This document shows positions 27,011 to 45,892 of a DNA stretch of 64,000 nt, piece by piece. Position numbers and translations under genes: made by a program. The notes under the pieces are model-generated. The model saw nothing but the letters and a program-made list of their open reading frames with translations, did no database searches and was not told the DNA's origin. Positions within the stretch are counted from its first letter, which is position 1; every line of letters starts with the position of its first letter. Source of the DNA: Stercorarius parasiticus (taxonomy: Eukaryota > Chordata > Aves > Charadriiformes > Stercorariidae); the NCBI GenBank assembly GCA_013396915.1, contig VWZL01003478.1, positions 310,001 through 374,000 on the forward strand. Direction: 5' to 3'.

Positions 27011-28487
27011 GTTGCAGCTATGATGAGAGGATGGGCTCTTACTCATTAAGAAATTGGTAAAATACTGCGCCTGTGGTTCCATTCCCTACCTTGAATACAC
27101 AAACATGGTTTGATCTGAAATGTTTCATACATTAAAGCAATGATGGAAAGTAGACATGCTTTAGCGAATGGGGTCTCTGAGGCAATCAGGGGCATATTCC
27201 CAGCTCCATGGCATGGGAGTACTCAAAACACAGGACTGGGGGGCCCTTCGCCTCTGGTTTGGCTCTGCAGGGAGGTGGGTTTCAGTGGCTGGGAGACATA
27301 GCTTCATTACCTGATTTTCTCTGTCTGTTGAAGATGTTTTCTTGTGGCCGCAGAGGACATGTAGTTAGCTACCAATGTCACTAGTGGCTTTGATCTGTCT
27401 GATTAGAAGCAAATGTTAGGCAGGAGCATGATGGCTTGCTCATGGTTTGTGTGAAAGGAGACAGCCAGCAGCCCTGCGCTCGTGCCTGTGTCTCTTTGCA
27501 CAGACTGCTCCAGGTAGCAACATCCCCTAGTTTGCACCAGCAAGTCAGGCAGGAGAGATTTAAACCCAAATATCAGAAAAGCATTGCAGTCTTAGTCCTG
27601 TTACCTGAGTACCTGTTGTGTCATGGTACCTGGAGATCTGCAGGCAAATCAAGAGCAATTCTTCCCCTTTCATGTTAAAAGAAAGTTTATTCTTTTGTTC
27701 CTGCTGTGACCACTCAAAAGTAAGGACTTTTTATACTGGTTGTTCTGTATTTGTTTGCAGAGCATCTGATTTCCTGAATACATCCTTAATAGGACTAAAG
27801 AATAAACTGGCTGCATTTAGATATTTAATTGGTGAAAAATGTAATATGCTTTAAGAAAAGCACTGCTCGAAACTTCAGCTGGAGAATTTCTAGGTTCAAC
27901 AGAAAGTGAAACACAAGTAGAACCAGTGAAGTATGTCAAGTTTACTTACAGAAAAAAAGCAGATTGTTTATTTTTAAAGGTTTTTTTCCCAATGTTTAAG
28001 CACAATTAAGAAGAAAATATCTAATAGCAGAAGCCAGCATTGTCTTCAACTCTGTACAACTACATAATTAGACAGAAAACCCTTTCAAAGAGCTTTTAGA
28101 AAGAGCTCTTCTGGCTGGCTAGCTATAATTCCCTAAGGTGTGCCACATGTGTTTCACTGCCTGTATAAACCCAGAGGCAACGTGATTGTTCAGGTCACTG
28201 GTAAGTGCCATTGTGCTCCTGGCTGATGATCTTCTGCTGCAGTGTGTATTAATAGCATGTGGAATAAGGGACAGCAAGGGCGGGGGTGACTAGCAGACAA
28301 GGGTGCCCTTGTCAGGTGGCCGCTGAATTCACAGGTTTTGATCCGTGCCATGTGCTTCCCAAGCCCATGCCTCAGCAGTTGTACTACACAGAAATACATG
28401 TGGGAAGGGAGCCAGAGACCTCAGATACCAAGTTTCTGTTTTAAAATGCTAGTCAAAGTGAATAGATGTGTCACTTCTGGTTTTCAG

Positions 28488-28519
28488 GAGTTACGAAGAG
28501 TTAACAAGAGTTAGCAAGA
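28488..28519. repeat. Three-copy 10-bp tandem repeat
   Basis: GAGTTACGAAGAGTTAACAA continues into GAGTTAGCAAG, giving three imperfect GAGTTANNAA units with a 10-bp period. Confidence 0.75.
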
Positions 28520-29557
28520 TCTTTTTGAAGAATAATGTAGAAAATGCCCTCTTCTTTTGTTGTTTCCTTTTTTTTGCCTTTCAGCAGTAAAGAATTACTG
28601 AGAAATTCATTATCATTTGATAATAACATTGAGAAATTCATCATGTTAACCAGCTTAACCAAAAGTTCCTTCAGACTTTACTCACAGGAAGTTCAGTAGG
28701 CTGTTTGATTGATGGGTAAAATGTGACCATCCCAGAACATAAATAGCGTTTCTTTCAATACCCTGCTTGAGAGCAGAGGCAACGCATAACGGAGAAATAT
28801 GAATCCAGTGCATCTGCACTGCAGATCAAAGCAGTGGGAGGGAGGAGACCATGACTCTGGTGCCTGTCATGCTCCTTGTGGTGGTCTTCGTGCCGTGGGA
28901 GTTGCAAATTCTTCCTGTCTCCCAGGTCCAGTTGTGTGTGGGTTTCCGTGTGGGCTAGAGAAAGGCTCCATGTCTTTCCAGCATCGTGGAATTCTACCCT
29001 GTGTTTGATGACCAGGAGTGATCCACTGAGAAATGAACATTCCCTGCTGTTGCCACGTCCTTTTTCCTAACTTGGGATGAATTGCCTACTCTTCCTGCAT
29101 GTTAGCATCAGTTTCAGCAGAATGGGGGCAGAAGCATTATGAGATTTCCTTTAAGTGCTGAAAGCATTTTTAAAATACCAAGATGACAGGTGTTGTGTGC
29201 TGCATGTGCAAACCTTTGAAGAACCTAAACTCCCAAGCCATTTATAACTTGGAAATCCAAAGCTCATTTTTAGTGGCAAACCAGGACACAGACATGAAAT
29301 AATGGCAAAGTGAGGATGGTAAGCAGGTGGGAGATACTTAAATCAAAGTTTGTTGTTTTAGTGCTTTGTCCAGCTTATGGTAAGGTAACTTTCTGGATTT
29401 TGTGTTAATGATTTGCCTTGCCTTCCCACACTGAGTGGCTGCTTTAATCTCAAGTTTAAGAAGTGCTAAGATTTGCTTTCCAGATGGTGTTTACTCTGCA
29501 GAAAATGAAATGTAGCTTTTTAGGACTTCATCATAGTTTTGTTCTCTTTTATTTTAG

Positions 29558-31984
<2,427 letters not shown>

Positions 31985-34170
31985 TGACTGTTCGTCAGGT
32001 CAAATTTGGGTTTATGTCATTCTGAGTGAGTACATGATTTTGCAGGGGGTGGGAGGGTTGTCATGACTTTGTCTGCCTGGGAACTGCAGGCAGGAGGAGG
32101 GCATGGGACAACCCAACTTTCTCTCTGTGAGCACACCTGAGGACATTTTTGTTTTTTCCCAAATGTAGCGCAGAAGTAACTTACATACCCTGCTGATCAT
32201 CATCAAGAAACCCTGCACTGTTTTCATCCCTTGCCACGTGGTAACATGACATGTCTATCACTGTGCTGCTCAGACCACCCACTGACATTTAGGATCGTCA
32301 CAAGGAAGGACAGCGGCAGTTTTTTTGAAGCTGTGTGGCTATTTGAAGGACAAACATACAAAGCATTTTTACAGGCTTTCTGTTCTCTTGCATGTCATTA
32401 AGGAAGGGCAGAGGTTTTGGAGTTTTGCATCAAATGTCGTGTGTCTCTTTTGCTTTCTGTTTTCAGGTGTTTCTTGCTCTTCTTAATGAAGTTTGTCTGG
32501 TAAAAAAATATCCAGAGCTGTGAGTTGCCATGTATTTCAGCTGGTGTCATTTACTACTGAACTAAACAGGCGTCACAAATGAAATGCTTAATAGATTCAG
32601 TAGAGGTCCTCCTCTGACTAATCAGCTTCTAGGTCCTTGTGGTGCCATGCACAGCAGTTGTGACATATCACTCTCCTCCTTCCCCTTTTCAAAAAACAAA
32701 GTCAAGCACTCATGCCTTCTTAATATAACATAAAAAAGAAAGCTAAAAAAAAAATAGAAACACATGCCAGGCTTATTTCTGTGTAGTGATTTTTATGAGT
32801 ATAGTCTTACATATGCTTTGCAAGTGCTTAGAAGTTTTAACAGCAATCGTTCTGAAGAAGTATTAGTTTTACCCAGAGTACTTAAATTCCGTCTGTATTT
32901 CCACTGGTGTAAATCTGAGACAGTGATGTTTCCAAAAATTGTGTAGGGTGATCCTTTTCTTTTGAAAGTCATGGCAAACTTGAATAAGGTCTGGATTTAG
33001 TCCATTACCCAGTCAAGTTGTGAACTTGGAGTGTTATGCAGCACATAAATAGCTAATGCGCCTTTTTGTTTCTTCAGCAAAGATGATTTCAATTGTGTTT
33101 CTTGCCAAAAAAATGTAGCAGATGTTGATAATTTCTTTGAAGTGTTATTGTTATTACTTCTCTAGAACAGCATTTTTGATAGGGAGTTTCCATAAACTGA
33201 GGTGTTTTGGGCAATGTCTGACAAGAAGTGAGAGACAGGGCACAGTAGACCTCAGCTAGGAGGACTCGTTGTGACCGCTTTCAAAAACAGCATCATCTGT
33301 AGCTGCAAGTGCTCGAAGTGAGGCTGGTAATGGTTGATTTTTACTCACAAGTGATGCTGGAAGGGCTGCTGACACTAATGCTTATTTTAATGGAGCATCT
33401 GGGAAAACAGTGTACTTCTCATTCCTATTTCTCTACACAACAAGGCATTTACTTTGTGTCTGATGTTAAAGTGTTCATTGTAAATTACATTCTAGTGAGA
33501 ATGATAAACTTGTGCTTATAATGAATCATTCCAGACAGTTTCCTTTAAATGTCCAACTGCCATATGTTCAAGAAAGAAAATTGCTATCTATTAGCCGATG
33601 ACTCAAGCTACTGCAATTTGCAGCTGGTGACAAGGCAAAGAATTAATTTCTAGGAAAAGATGAGTATGTGGCAATGTGTAAGGATGTCATTGATCAAAAA
33701 AACCACAAAGAGCATTACCAAAGTCATTCTTAAATCTTCTACTTTCAGTGCTTTCTAAACAGCGGATGTGCTCAGTAGAGCTCTCAGCTGGCAGAAGTTA
33801 GCTCGGCACCCTTAGTGTTGCAGGGTGCCTCGGCTCATCTCATCCTTGCTGTCCGTTTACCCAGCTGCGTTGCAGTTAAAGCTTGCAGACATCCTTAAAA
33901 ATACGGAGAAAAGATACCATGCAATTCCTTGGGAGATTGCAGCAATGGTCCTTTTATTTTAATATTTACAGCATCTTTTCAATATTTACAAAAACAGAGG
34001 CAAAAGGTGATTCAGCAGAGGCAACAAAATCTGTCTGTAAACCTTCATTGTGGCCAGTTACAGAGGTGAATTACAGAGCAGAAAAGAAAATCTGTTTGTG
34101 GTAGGCACAGTAAGGAATATGCTGTAGAACATGTCTGATACTGTAATCTGAATATCTAATTTCACATAGA

Positions 34171-34220
34171 AAAATAATAATAGTAGTACTAAGAAGAAGA
34201 GGAAGAAGAAAAAAGAGAGG
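34171..34220. repeat. Purine-rich AAG/AAT trinucleotide repeat
   Basis: An (AAT)n-like stretch passes into (AAG/GAA)n and then GA-rich sequence, a degenerate trinucleotide simple repeat. Confidence 0.75.
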
Positions 34221-35283
34221 TATCTCGGTCACCAAATTGTCTTTCCCAAAGAAAGAATTGGCATTCTTCTTTTAACATCAGGATACCTCAACAGAAAGGG
34301 ATTAGAGGTCAAGTCTAAATTTGAAAAATCTGTTGCTAAATAGGGAAGTGTAAACTCAACAGAACTCTTTTGAGGAGGTGTAGTAATTAACTTAATTAGC
34401 AATGGCCTACCTATCACGTTGCTTTTTGGTGGTGGACCAGGCAGAGTAGCTTTACTAGGGCTCTAGGTGGTCCCTGGTTGTTTTACTCCCGACCCATTTC
34501 ACTGCTTTGAACTGTTGTTATGTGTATAGCAGAAACACAAATGACAACAAAAGGACTGCAGTGAACTGAACTGCTATTTTGACTGAAGTGTAGAAGATTA
34601 ACACAATTCATGTGGGTGTATGTGTGAAATAACTGCTAATTACTTTAGATAGCAAACAGGCTGTTTTTGCCACCCTGACATACAACTTCCATACAACTGA
34701 CAGTAGCACTAAACTTGGTGTTTGCCAGCCACCCAGCACAAACCAACGTGGTTGCTAGTAATAAGCTTCTGTACTGCTAACAAGTGTCCCTTAAAGCTGT
34801 TTGGGATGCTTCAAAGCAGCCTTTTAACCCACCTCAGATGACTGGAACGAGACACAGAGTAATTTCAGTGGAACAACGACTATGTGTTGTGTGCCCACAG
34901 GACAAGACCTTCTCCAGGGTACTCCTGGAAATGTGAAGGGAATAACCTATGATGTGAACTCCTTTCCCCAAAAAATTTGGTTTCCTGCATGAGAAACCCA
35001 AGAAAGATCAAAAAAATGCCTGAGCATGGCTAAATGGAGAGTCATCGTGGATGACCCAGTGATTGTGGATCCCAAAATATTTGTGGAACTGTATTTAAAT
35101 TTGAGCGTTTCCTGTGTTGTTTTGCTGCAGTACCTGCTGCACTTGGCAAGGTGTTGAGCATCTGGGTAGCAAGCCAATGGTGTTCTCCTACAATGTGTGG
35201 GTGGTACACCATCCCTCCTGGACAGACCAGCTGGAGCTGCTTGATAGCTAATTTGAACAGAATGATTCTGCCCCTCTGCTCTC

Positions 35284-35812
35284 CTAAGACCCACCTGGAG
35301 TACTGCATCCAGCTCTAGGGCCCTCAGTATAGGAAAGACATGGACCTGCTGGACCAAGTCCAAAGGAGGGCCACGAAGATGATCTGAGGGCTGGAGCACC
35401 TCTCCTGTGAGGACAGGCTGAGAAAGTTGGGGTTGTTCAGCCTGGAGAAGAGAAGATACCGGGAGGACCTTATAGCAGCCTTCCAGTACCTAAAGAGGGC
35501 CTATAGGAAAGATGGGAAGGGACTCTTTGTAGCAATAGGACGAGGGGTAGCAGTTTTAAACTGAGAGAGGGGAGATTTAAATGAGATATTAGGAAGGAAT
35601 TTTTCACTCTGCGGGTGGTGAGGCACTGGAACAGGTTGCCCAGGGGAAGTTGTGGTTGCCCCATCTGTGGAAGTGTTCAAGGCCAGGCTGGATGGGGCTT
35701 TGAGCAACCTGGTCTAGTGGGAGGTGTCCCTGCCCATGGCAGGGGGGTGGAACTAGATGATCTTTAAGGTCCCTTCCAACTCTAACCATTGTGTGATTCT
35801 ATAATTGTGTGA
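35284..35812 (+). mobile_element. CR1 LINE fragment, 5'-truncated, sense orientation
   Basis: The 3' end of an avian CR1 retrotransposon is present, including remnants of the C-terminal part of ORF2. Translated pieces such as [28 protein letters not shown] and FKARLDGALSNLV are diagnostic, but stop codons interrupt them, including one replacing a Trp after CIQL. The 3' tail ends in the typical AGGTCCCTTCCAACTC followed by short ATTCTATAATTGTGTGA repeats. The element is 5'-truncated as most CR1 copies are, and inactive. Confidence 0.93.
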
Positions 35813-36238
35813 CATTGGGTGCTGTAAGTTCCATGTTCTTTTATTAGGAATATGGAAACTTAGACTATGAAGAACTTGTGTCTAACTTTCTGTAGTGCCT
35901 GGCTCAAGTAATCTTGTTCATCAAAGGACATGTGAAAATCATTACATGAGGATTGTTTCAGTGAAGGCTTTTCTGTGGGAGAGAAACTCTTTGTGAATAT
36001 TTGCTGTCTCATGATGAGGCATCGGGGAATCCCTAACACGAGAAGCCATGCCTGGGGTAAGCTTTCCTGAAGCTGCCACATCTGCCTTTTTGGTGTTTGT
36101 CACCATAGCATTGTCAGGTGAGGCAGAAGGCACGTTGTACTACCTGCACTCTGCAGGCACTCAGACCCATCTGCATGCCCATTTGGGAGAGCTGCCCACC
36201 CAGCGGTCATCTTGTCTTGTCTTCGGTTGATGAACTAG

Positions 36239-36306
36239 ACAAGAGAATTTCAGTGGATGGCAAAAGCCCAGAAGAGGAGCTGCAGATTAGAGATGCAAAT
36301 GATCAG
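36239..36306 (+). other. Candidate alternative exon (phase-compatible, unproven)
   Basis: The segment lies between a CTAG acceptor preceded by a TCTTGTCTTGTCTTC tract and a CAG/GTACCT donor. It would encode 22 whole codons (KRISVDGKSPEEELQIRDAN and two more residues) after completing a split codon. Its entry phase (needs two nucleotides) and exit phase (codon boundary) equal those of the 40684-40862 exon, so it could replace that exon in frame, but it cannot be added next to it. The acidic, charged composition resembles the rest of the protein. The splice sites are mediocre and I do not recognise the peptide, so chance remains likely. Confidence 0.2.
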
Positions 36307-39300
36307 GTACCTTTATGTTTCAGGTAACTGTTCCCTCCAAATAGTGAGGGACGTGTGTATGCTGTTGTCTTCTTTCTTCTCCTTGCTTTCTTCCCCTGAG
36401 TGATCGCTGTGGAGTGTAAGCCTCTGTCAGAGAAGCTACTTCAGGCTCAAGACCATTTTCCACTTTAGATTTTCACTAGTAAATACCTACACTGAGGAAG
36501 TATGTCAGGTTCAGCCACAGCCTGAAGATACATTTTGGATGGTGGGGGGAGGAGAAATTTTGGGGCAAAATACTTTTAATGTTTGTGGCCGTGGCAAAAT
36601 TTTTAATGCCCTGTATAAGGGGCAGAAGAATAAGGATCAGTTATAATACATATACATGGACCCCTTTTGATAATGAGAATGTTGAGAAAGGCTAGAGCAG
36701 AAATGGAGCCTTTGAGTTTATGGAAGATACTGTTTCCTTACCCCTTCTTAAGCACCAGTATGAAAAAAGCAAGGTTCATCATTCTCTGCAAGGATTCCTC
36801 TGGAGTGCTCATCACTCATCCCCTGAATGCCTTAACAGCATACTAACCCAGATCATTTGTCATTTGCTGTCTTATTCCTTCACTAGTGGAGAATGTGTAT
36901 GAAGTGAGAGAGTCTCTGAGAGGTTCATTTTTTAATGTTCACTTGTTTGTGTGTTTGCATATTCATGTTACTCACTTGGTGTTCAAGAAGACTGAAGAAG
37001 CCTGACTTTCACCTGGAGCAATATTGAGACTCCACGTTACCAGAAGGACATTTTGTTACACACTTCAACTATCCCCTGACTTCAGCACAAACGAGTCTCC
37101 TAAAACAATCTGTCTTGCTGAAATACCATATTTTGAAAAGTTTTCTGTGCTGTGCAGCTGTCTTAAAAATGCCAACAATATCTCTAAAATAGTTGTTCCT
37201 ACTAGTGTGAAGACCCATTCTTCCCATCTCCATTGCACCTTAGTTAACATTATATGATGGCCCTTGGTACCCACTTGTTATTTAGTGGTAGTCCTTGTCC
37301 CAGGGCCTTGCCTTAGTCACTTCTTCGTCTTGATACTGCAACAAACCAGCTGAGCATCCTTCCTCAGCTTGCAGTGAGTGCTTGGACACCTGTCAGGCTT
37401 CACAGGGTGGATAAGTCACTATCACAACCCCTGTTGCTTCGCCAGAGCTGTGCAGAGGTTTTGGTTAGGAGGAAGCTAATCGGTTCCCAGCTCTTACACA
37501 TCTTTGGTTTTGCAGAGAGGTATCAGGCAATGTCTTGCAGCCACCAGATGGGGACACAGCAGCAGCTGCCCCTTCCCTGAGCTTTCCCTTCCCCTCCCCA
37601 GGGCTTAGAAAGAGCATTTGCATAGCAGCAGCTCCTGTCTGCCCCAAATAGCACAAGAGGCAGGAAATTAGGAGAAATCAAATTACAGGAGCTTCCTGCT
37701 AGATCCCTGAAGCCAGAGAGTGGAGGGAGCCATCACCAGAACTGAAGCCACAGAACATTTTTTGGAGTCCCTTTGAAAGAGGAGAAAAACGTTAATGTGT
37801 AGGTGAAGATCTGGGATGCTATAGCGTGTACTTGATATCTTGTGGCAGCTCTAAAGGTGACCTCAGAGGACTACCTTTCCCTGGAGGGAAAGACACTGCT
37901 AACTACTGTAAACTTGCAAGTGTGACCATCAGGCTGCAGTTTTTGCTGGTATCCTACAGATGTGACCCTGTTTACATCCGAGTCAGAGTATAGTTCCTTT
38001 CTTACTCAGCTTGGATTTGGGCAAGGACCACCAGCAATGTCTGTGCATCAGGTGTGGCCACGGGACTGCAGAAGTAGAAAGTGCCTATGATCATCCTGTC
38101 TCATGGTGCTTTTATGCTGAATGACTCTTCTGCCTGAGAACAGTACCTTATCTGGATGAAAATCTGCCAGAAGAAAATTAACACACCAACATTTCTAACA
38201 CGATCTGAACTGGCAGCATAGGTCTACTCCAGACCAGAGCTCTGCGTCAGGTTCATGGAGTTTTTTCTATGGTTGTTCTGAGAGCCCTGAAGCCTCAGAC
38301 TCTGTCATCTAACCACAGCCTCACTGGCGGTTGTGCTGGTTGCTTGCCTTTTTGCCACCATTGGCACTGGTAGGATCTCTCCCTTTCACCTGCCTGCCTG
38401 TGCTTGCTAAATTTTTAGGAACTTGAAAGAGGCACTTCCTCCTCTGTGAAACGTAGTTGACATAATGCTGTGAATTCCTGAGTTTTTAGTGGAATTCAAA
38501 TACTTACGTAGAGAATATGGTTGTATAAGCATAATTTCTTGTGGATACAAACCATCAGACCGCTGTTTTGCTGTGGGCAAATCTCCTTACTACCTTGGCT
38601 TGTCTATTTGTGAAAAGGGAACTGTGACACTGTTCATGGTGACGCTGCTCAGCATGCGCAGAACAGTTGCAGGTTACTGCAGGGATGCTGCTACAATGCA
38701 GAAAATGATGGGCCTTCCATCCAGGGAGGATGGATGTGCTTGGAGATACCCCCTTTCTAAAATGCAGATCCCCAAAGGCTACGGTTTGTACTGTTTTCCA
38801 GGGGAACTGGAGTGGAAGGAGCTCTTTTCAGGCATGAGGCTTGTCTGTAGGTCTGAGCATCCTGTGATGGGTCTGCATCCCTGGGGGAAAGCAAAAGCTG
38901 GGCAGGTGCCTGAGAAGCCTGATTCTTCCTGCAATACTTGCATACATCCAAGACAGTTACTTTTTACTGTTAGAATTAAGTAATACAGCAAGATATCTGA
39001 CCCTTAACCAGGCTTTTTATTTTCAGCAGACTTTTTTACCCACTGGACCTAACGGGCAAGGTGACGGTTGTTCTTACTCTCTCCTGCTGAGCAGTCCAAG
39101 GTGTCACACATGGGTGCAGCTCAGGACCTGTTGTTGGCCCCTGCTTTGGCCATGTAACTCCTGGTTGTCTGTGGAGCTGGTGCTGATGCAACCCAGAGGA
39201 GAACCTGGGCACACAGAAACTCCCCCTCCAGTCTCTGGTGGGGTGATTTAGGGGGGACAAATTCCCAGCCTCATCCCTGTGCCAGACAGCTTAAGCTAAG

Positions 39301-40619
39301 TCTGTAGGAAGAAACTAGTGAGGCTGGGGTTTTCCATACTGGTCGGAAATGAAACATGAAACAAGCCCGGCAAAGGGATTTCTTGTAAAAGACTCAGGTT
39401 TCACTTCTCCCTTCAAGAATAAATCCTGCTGATTCTTACAGGAGGTTTCAAGGCTGCTCTCTAGTGGCTACCACTGTCATGATGCTTTTTGGAGGAGCAG
39501 CTAAGGTTTTCATTTCTCAGCAACAGGAAGTTTCATGAACATCTGCATGACCCTTCTGGTTACTTCACTTATTTGCAAGGGTTTTGTGGTGGGTTTTTTT
39601 TCTCCTTTTTTTCTTTCCCATGTGTTGAACCATCTTATTTCAAAGAGCTGACATGCCATGGAGAAGGGAACCTGATTTTGGTTCAGCATTGCTTTCTCCT
39701 GTGATAGCTGAGGACCCCCACACCTTATTCCCACGCCCATGACTTGCTACCATCATCATCATTCTTCCCACTGGAGCAAGGTAGATGGCTCACCCCAGAT
39801 CAACACCTGGTGATGAGAAATACAGGCTGTCCTCCCCAGAGAAGCGTGGGTTGTCCATCCCCTGAGTTCTCCCATAGCTCGTTGCAGTGGTCTTCTTGCT
39901 CTGCCCTGCCTTTTACCCAGCTCTTTAACTGGGGTTACTCTGCCTAAAACATGCTCCCCTGGGTGAAATGGGCTCAGCCAGAGAGCAACCTGACTTCTGT
40001 CTGACTTTCTTTCCACCGGGAGACTGAAGGGCCCTATCTGAACGGGGGGGGGTGTGGGGTGGAGACCCCATCCCGCTCTCCACAGGTCTCCCTCCAGGAG
40101 CACCCTCTGCGACTTGCAGGACACGGCTGCAGGGAAGAGTAGCACCAGGGACCAACCCAAAGCCTTTCACGCTTCTAGAAAAAGCACTGGAAGAAGCAAA
40201 GAAGCCAGCACCGCTTAACCAGATGCCTTCACTGGACATGGGCACATGGTCCCTGGTGTACAGTGAGGCATCCTGTGCGTTGTGTTGTCTGAATCAGAAA
40301 AAAAAAACAAACTTGTGGTTTTCCAGAATCTTAGAAACATTTCCAGATCACTGAAATGTGTCATATAGGAGGGAATGGGAGTAATTCAGACAGATACTAC
40401 TGTAAGTAATAGTGGTAGGTTAAATTTGCACTGTATCGTTTGATGACTCTTCTAGGTTTTGTAAAAAGATTTTGTAGTGGTTTTTGGTGTAGTGTATTTC
40501 AGGAAGAGACAGAGTGTTTTTAAAGCCCATGACCATCCTGATTTATCAGATTGTTTCATAAACTTCATTCCAAACTTTCTTCATTCAAACCGTGCTGAAA
40601 ATGCTTCTTCTGCACTTAA

Positions 40620-44226
<3,607 letters not shown>

Positions 44227-44265
44227 TACACCTGTAAATTACTGTCTAGCAAGGTTACTTCTGAG
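44227..44265 (+). CDS. PALM2AKAP2: AKAP2 39-nt microexon
   Basis: This 13-codon exon encodes YTCKLLSSKVTSE, residues 822-834. It follows a strong pyrimidine-rich acceptor (TTTTCCCTTTCTACCAG) and precedes a weak GTACTT donor. It starts and ends on codon boundaries, so skipping it would keep the frame. I recognise this peptide between MDDSS and VLEATR in AKAP2, which is what places the exon. It is too short to be found as an isolated open frame. Confidence 0.93.
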
Positions 44266-44799
44266 GTACTTTTCAACTGCTTATTTATTTTTGCTTCCTC
44301 TTGCATGGTGATTCCAAGTGCATGTCGCTGCAGTGCGCATTTCCATGCTGTGTGCCAATGCTGTTTCATATCAAAACCAGGATGCAAATGTGTGGGGGGG
44401 AGGGGTTATTCCTTCCTATCTCTCATCAACAAATATTTGTGTGGCTGGTTTTCTAACCCTTGGATTCTAGTTACAATTTCTGGCATGGGAGGGGTTGTAA
44501 TTAAAGGGATGGCAGCTTTTGCCCAGGACTGGAGCATTCCTGAGGCGTGAAATGAGAACTTCTTAATCCCTGTTACCATTTAGCTGGCAAAGCTGAACCT
44601 GGGATCCAAGCATCCTCAGATGCTGAGTGAAACTGCCATGGCTTTCCTTTGTCTCTGATGACAGTGTATTTAGCACTGTCACAACCTCTAGTATTCTGTA
44701 AAGAATCCGCACACCAACCTTTCACCTGTGGAAGAAGAGAGTCAGATCCAAGCACACGGCGTCAGCCTGGTGAATTTTGTGAACCTGTCATTGTCCCTA

Positions 44800-45015
44800 G
44801 GTAGGGGTTGGAAGGGACCTCTGGAGATCATCTAGTCCAACCTCCCTCCCAGAGCAGGGTCACCCAGAGCAGGTTGCACAGGAACGCATCCAGGCGGGTT
44901 TTGAATGTCTCCAGAGACGGAGACTCCACCACCTCTCTGGGCAGCCTGTGCCAGTGCTCTGCCACCCTCAAAGGAAAGAAGTTCCTCCTCATGTTGAGAT
45001 GGAACTTCCTGTGTT
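44800..45015 (-). mobile_element. CR1 LINE 3'-end fragment, antisense
   Basis: The + strand reads the reverse complement of a CR1 3' end: GTTGGAAGGGACCTCTGGAG, then ATCATCTAGTCCAACCTCCC, and later CAGCCTGTGCCAGTGCTCTG. This is the CR1 subfamily whose tail carries the CTCTGGAGATCATCTAGTCC sequence. Only about 215 bp of the 3' region remains. Confidence 0.92.
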
Positions 45016-45703
45016 CAATATAATACGTTACTCTCTTGTTTCAGGTAAACACATTGTTGTCTCAGATAGCCAGCTCCTCACTGTGCTCCCTAGAGGTCTG
45101 GGGTATTCAGTGAATAGCATTAAGTAGGTACAGTAAAGAAGATAGCTTTATCCTGGAGAATTAGATGTTCTTTGGCCCTCTGTAGTTCCAGTTTTATGTT
45201 AAAGCATTTAGTTTATCGTTCATGAGTGGGAACACTCACATCTGCAGCAACAGGCAGCCTGTTCCCTGCCTTTGAGCTTCTGTCTCTTCGTGCAGGGTGT
45301 GCTCCAGGCAGGTGTCTTGTGCAGTGACTTTCCCACATAGTACTGGTAGATTTTAGACACCCAGACCTTTGCATTTTCTGGTTTTGTTGCTTTTAGATCA
45401 TCCAAGTCCAGATGGGAAGAATCACTAAATATTAACCTCCAGAAAAATCATGTTGCTACCCCATTACTGTTTAATAAAGATTAGCCTGTCCTATATAGTA
45501 GTCAGTTTCATTCAGTGGTGGGGATAAAAATGCCTTGTACTAAAGCATCTCTGTATTTTGCTTTGTATTCTCTTGTTGCCAGTAAGAGAGCAACTGTTGT
45601 TACATCTGTTGGAGGGAAAGTCAGGACAGGTTAGTCTCCATCTCTAGGATGCATAGATAAATTAATCTTATACCTGACAGTGGTAGCTGTTTCCATCGTT
45701 TTC

Positions 45704-45720
45704 TTTTTTTTTTTTTTTTT
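45704..45720. repeat. Poly-T tract (17 T)
   Basis: This is an uninterrupted T run shortly upstream of a plus-strand CR1 fragment. Confidence 0.9.
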
Positions 45721-45892
45721 AAGTCCTCAAAAATAAATTAAATCTGTCAGGAAAGGGCCCTCTGCAATTCTTAGCAAGACCCCAGAGCTGCAACCACAAC
45801 ATCCACACATCAGTTTTTTGCAGAGAGAGGTGAAAAGCAGTTTTTACAGCCTTACGTATCTTGGTACCTTTGTTGGTACATCACATCTACTC

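Larger units (their letters stand above)
13846..29557 (+). other. Intron or 5' flank leading to the AKAP2 large exon
   Basis: No coding exon is confidently recognised. The region contains T-tracts, a short CTC repeat and AT-rich blocks with homeodomain-type TAATTA/ATTAA cores near 19.48-19.74 kb and 26.87-27.01 kb that resemble conserved non-coding elements. It ends in a good 3' splice site: the pyrimidine-rich TTGTTCTCTTTTATTTTAG runs to 29557. No CR1 copy was seen, so the region is notably repeat-poor compared with the DNA after 35 kb. Confidence 0.6.

Noticed and set aside
34947..35399. 150-codon minus-strand open frame
   Set aside because: It runs through the antisense side of the CR1 fragment, and similar frames appear in every CR1 copy read backwards.
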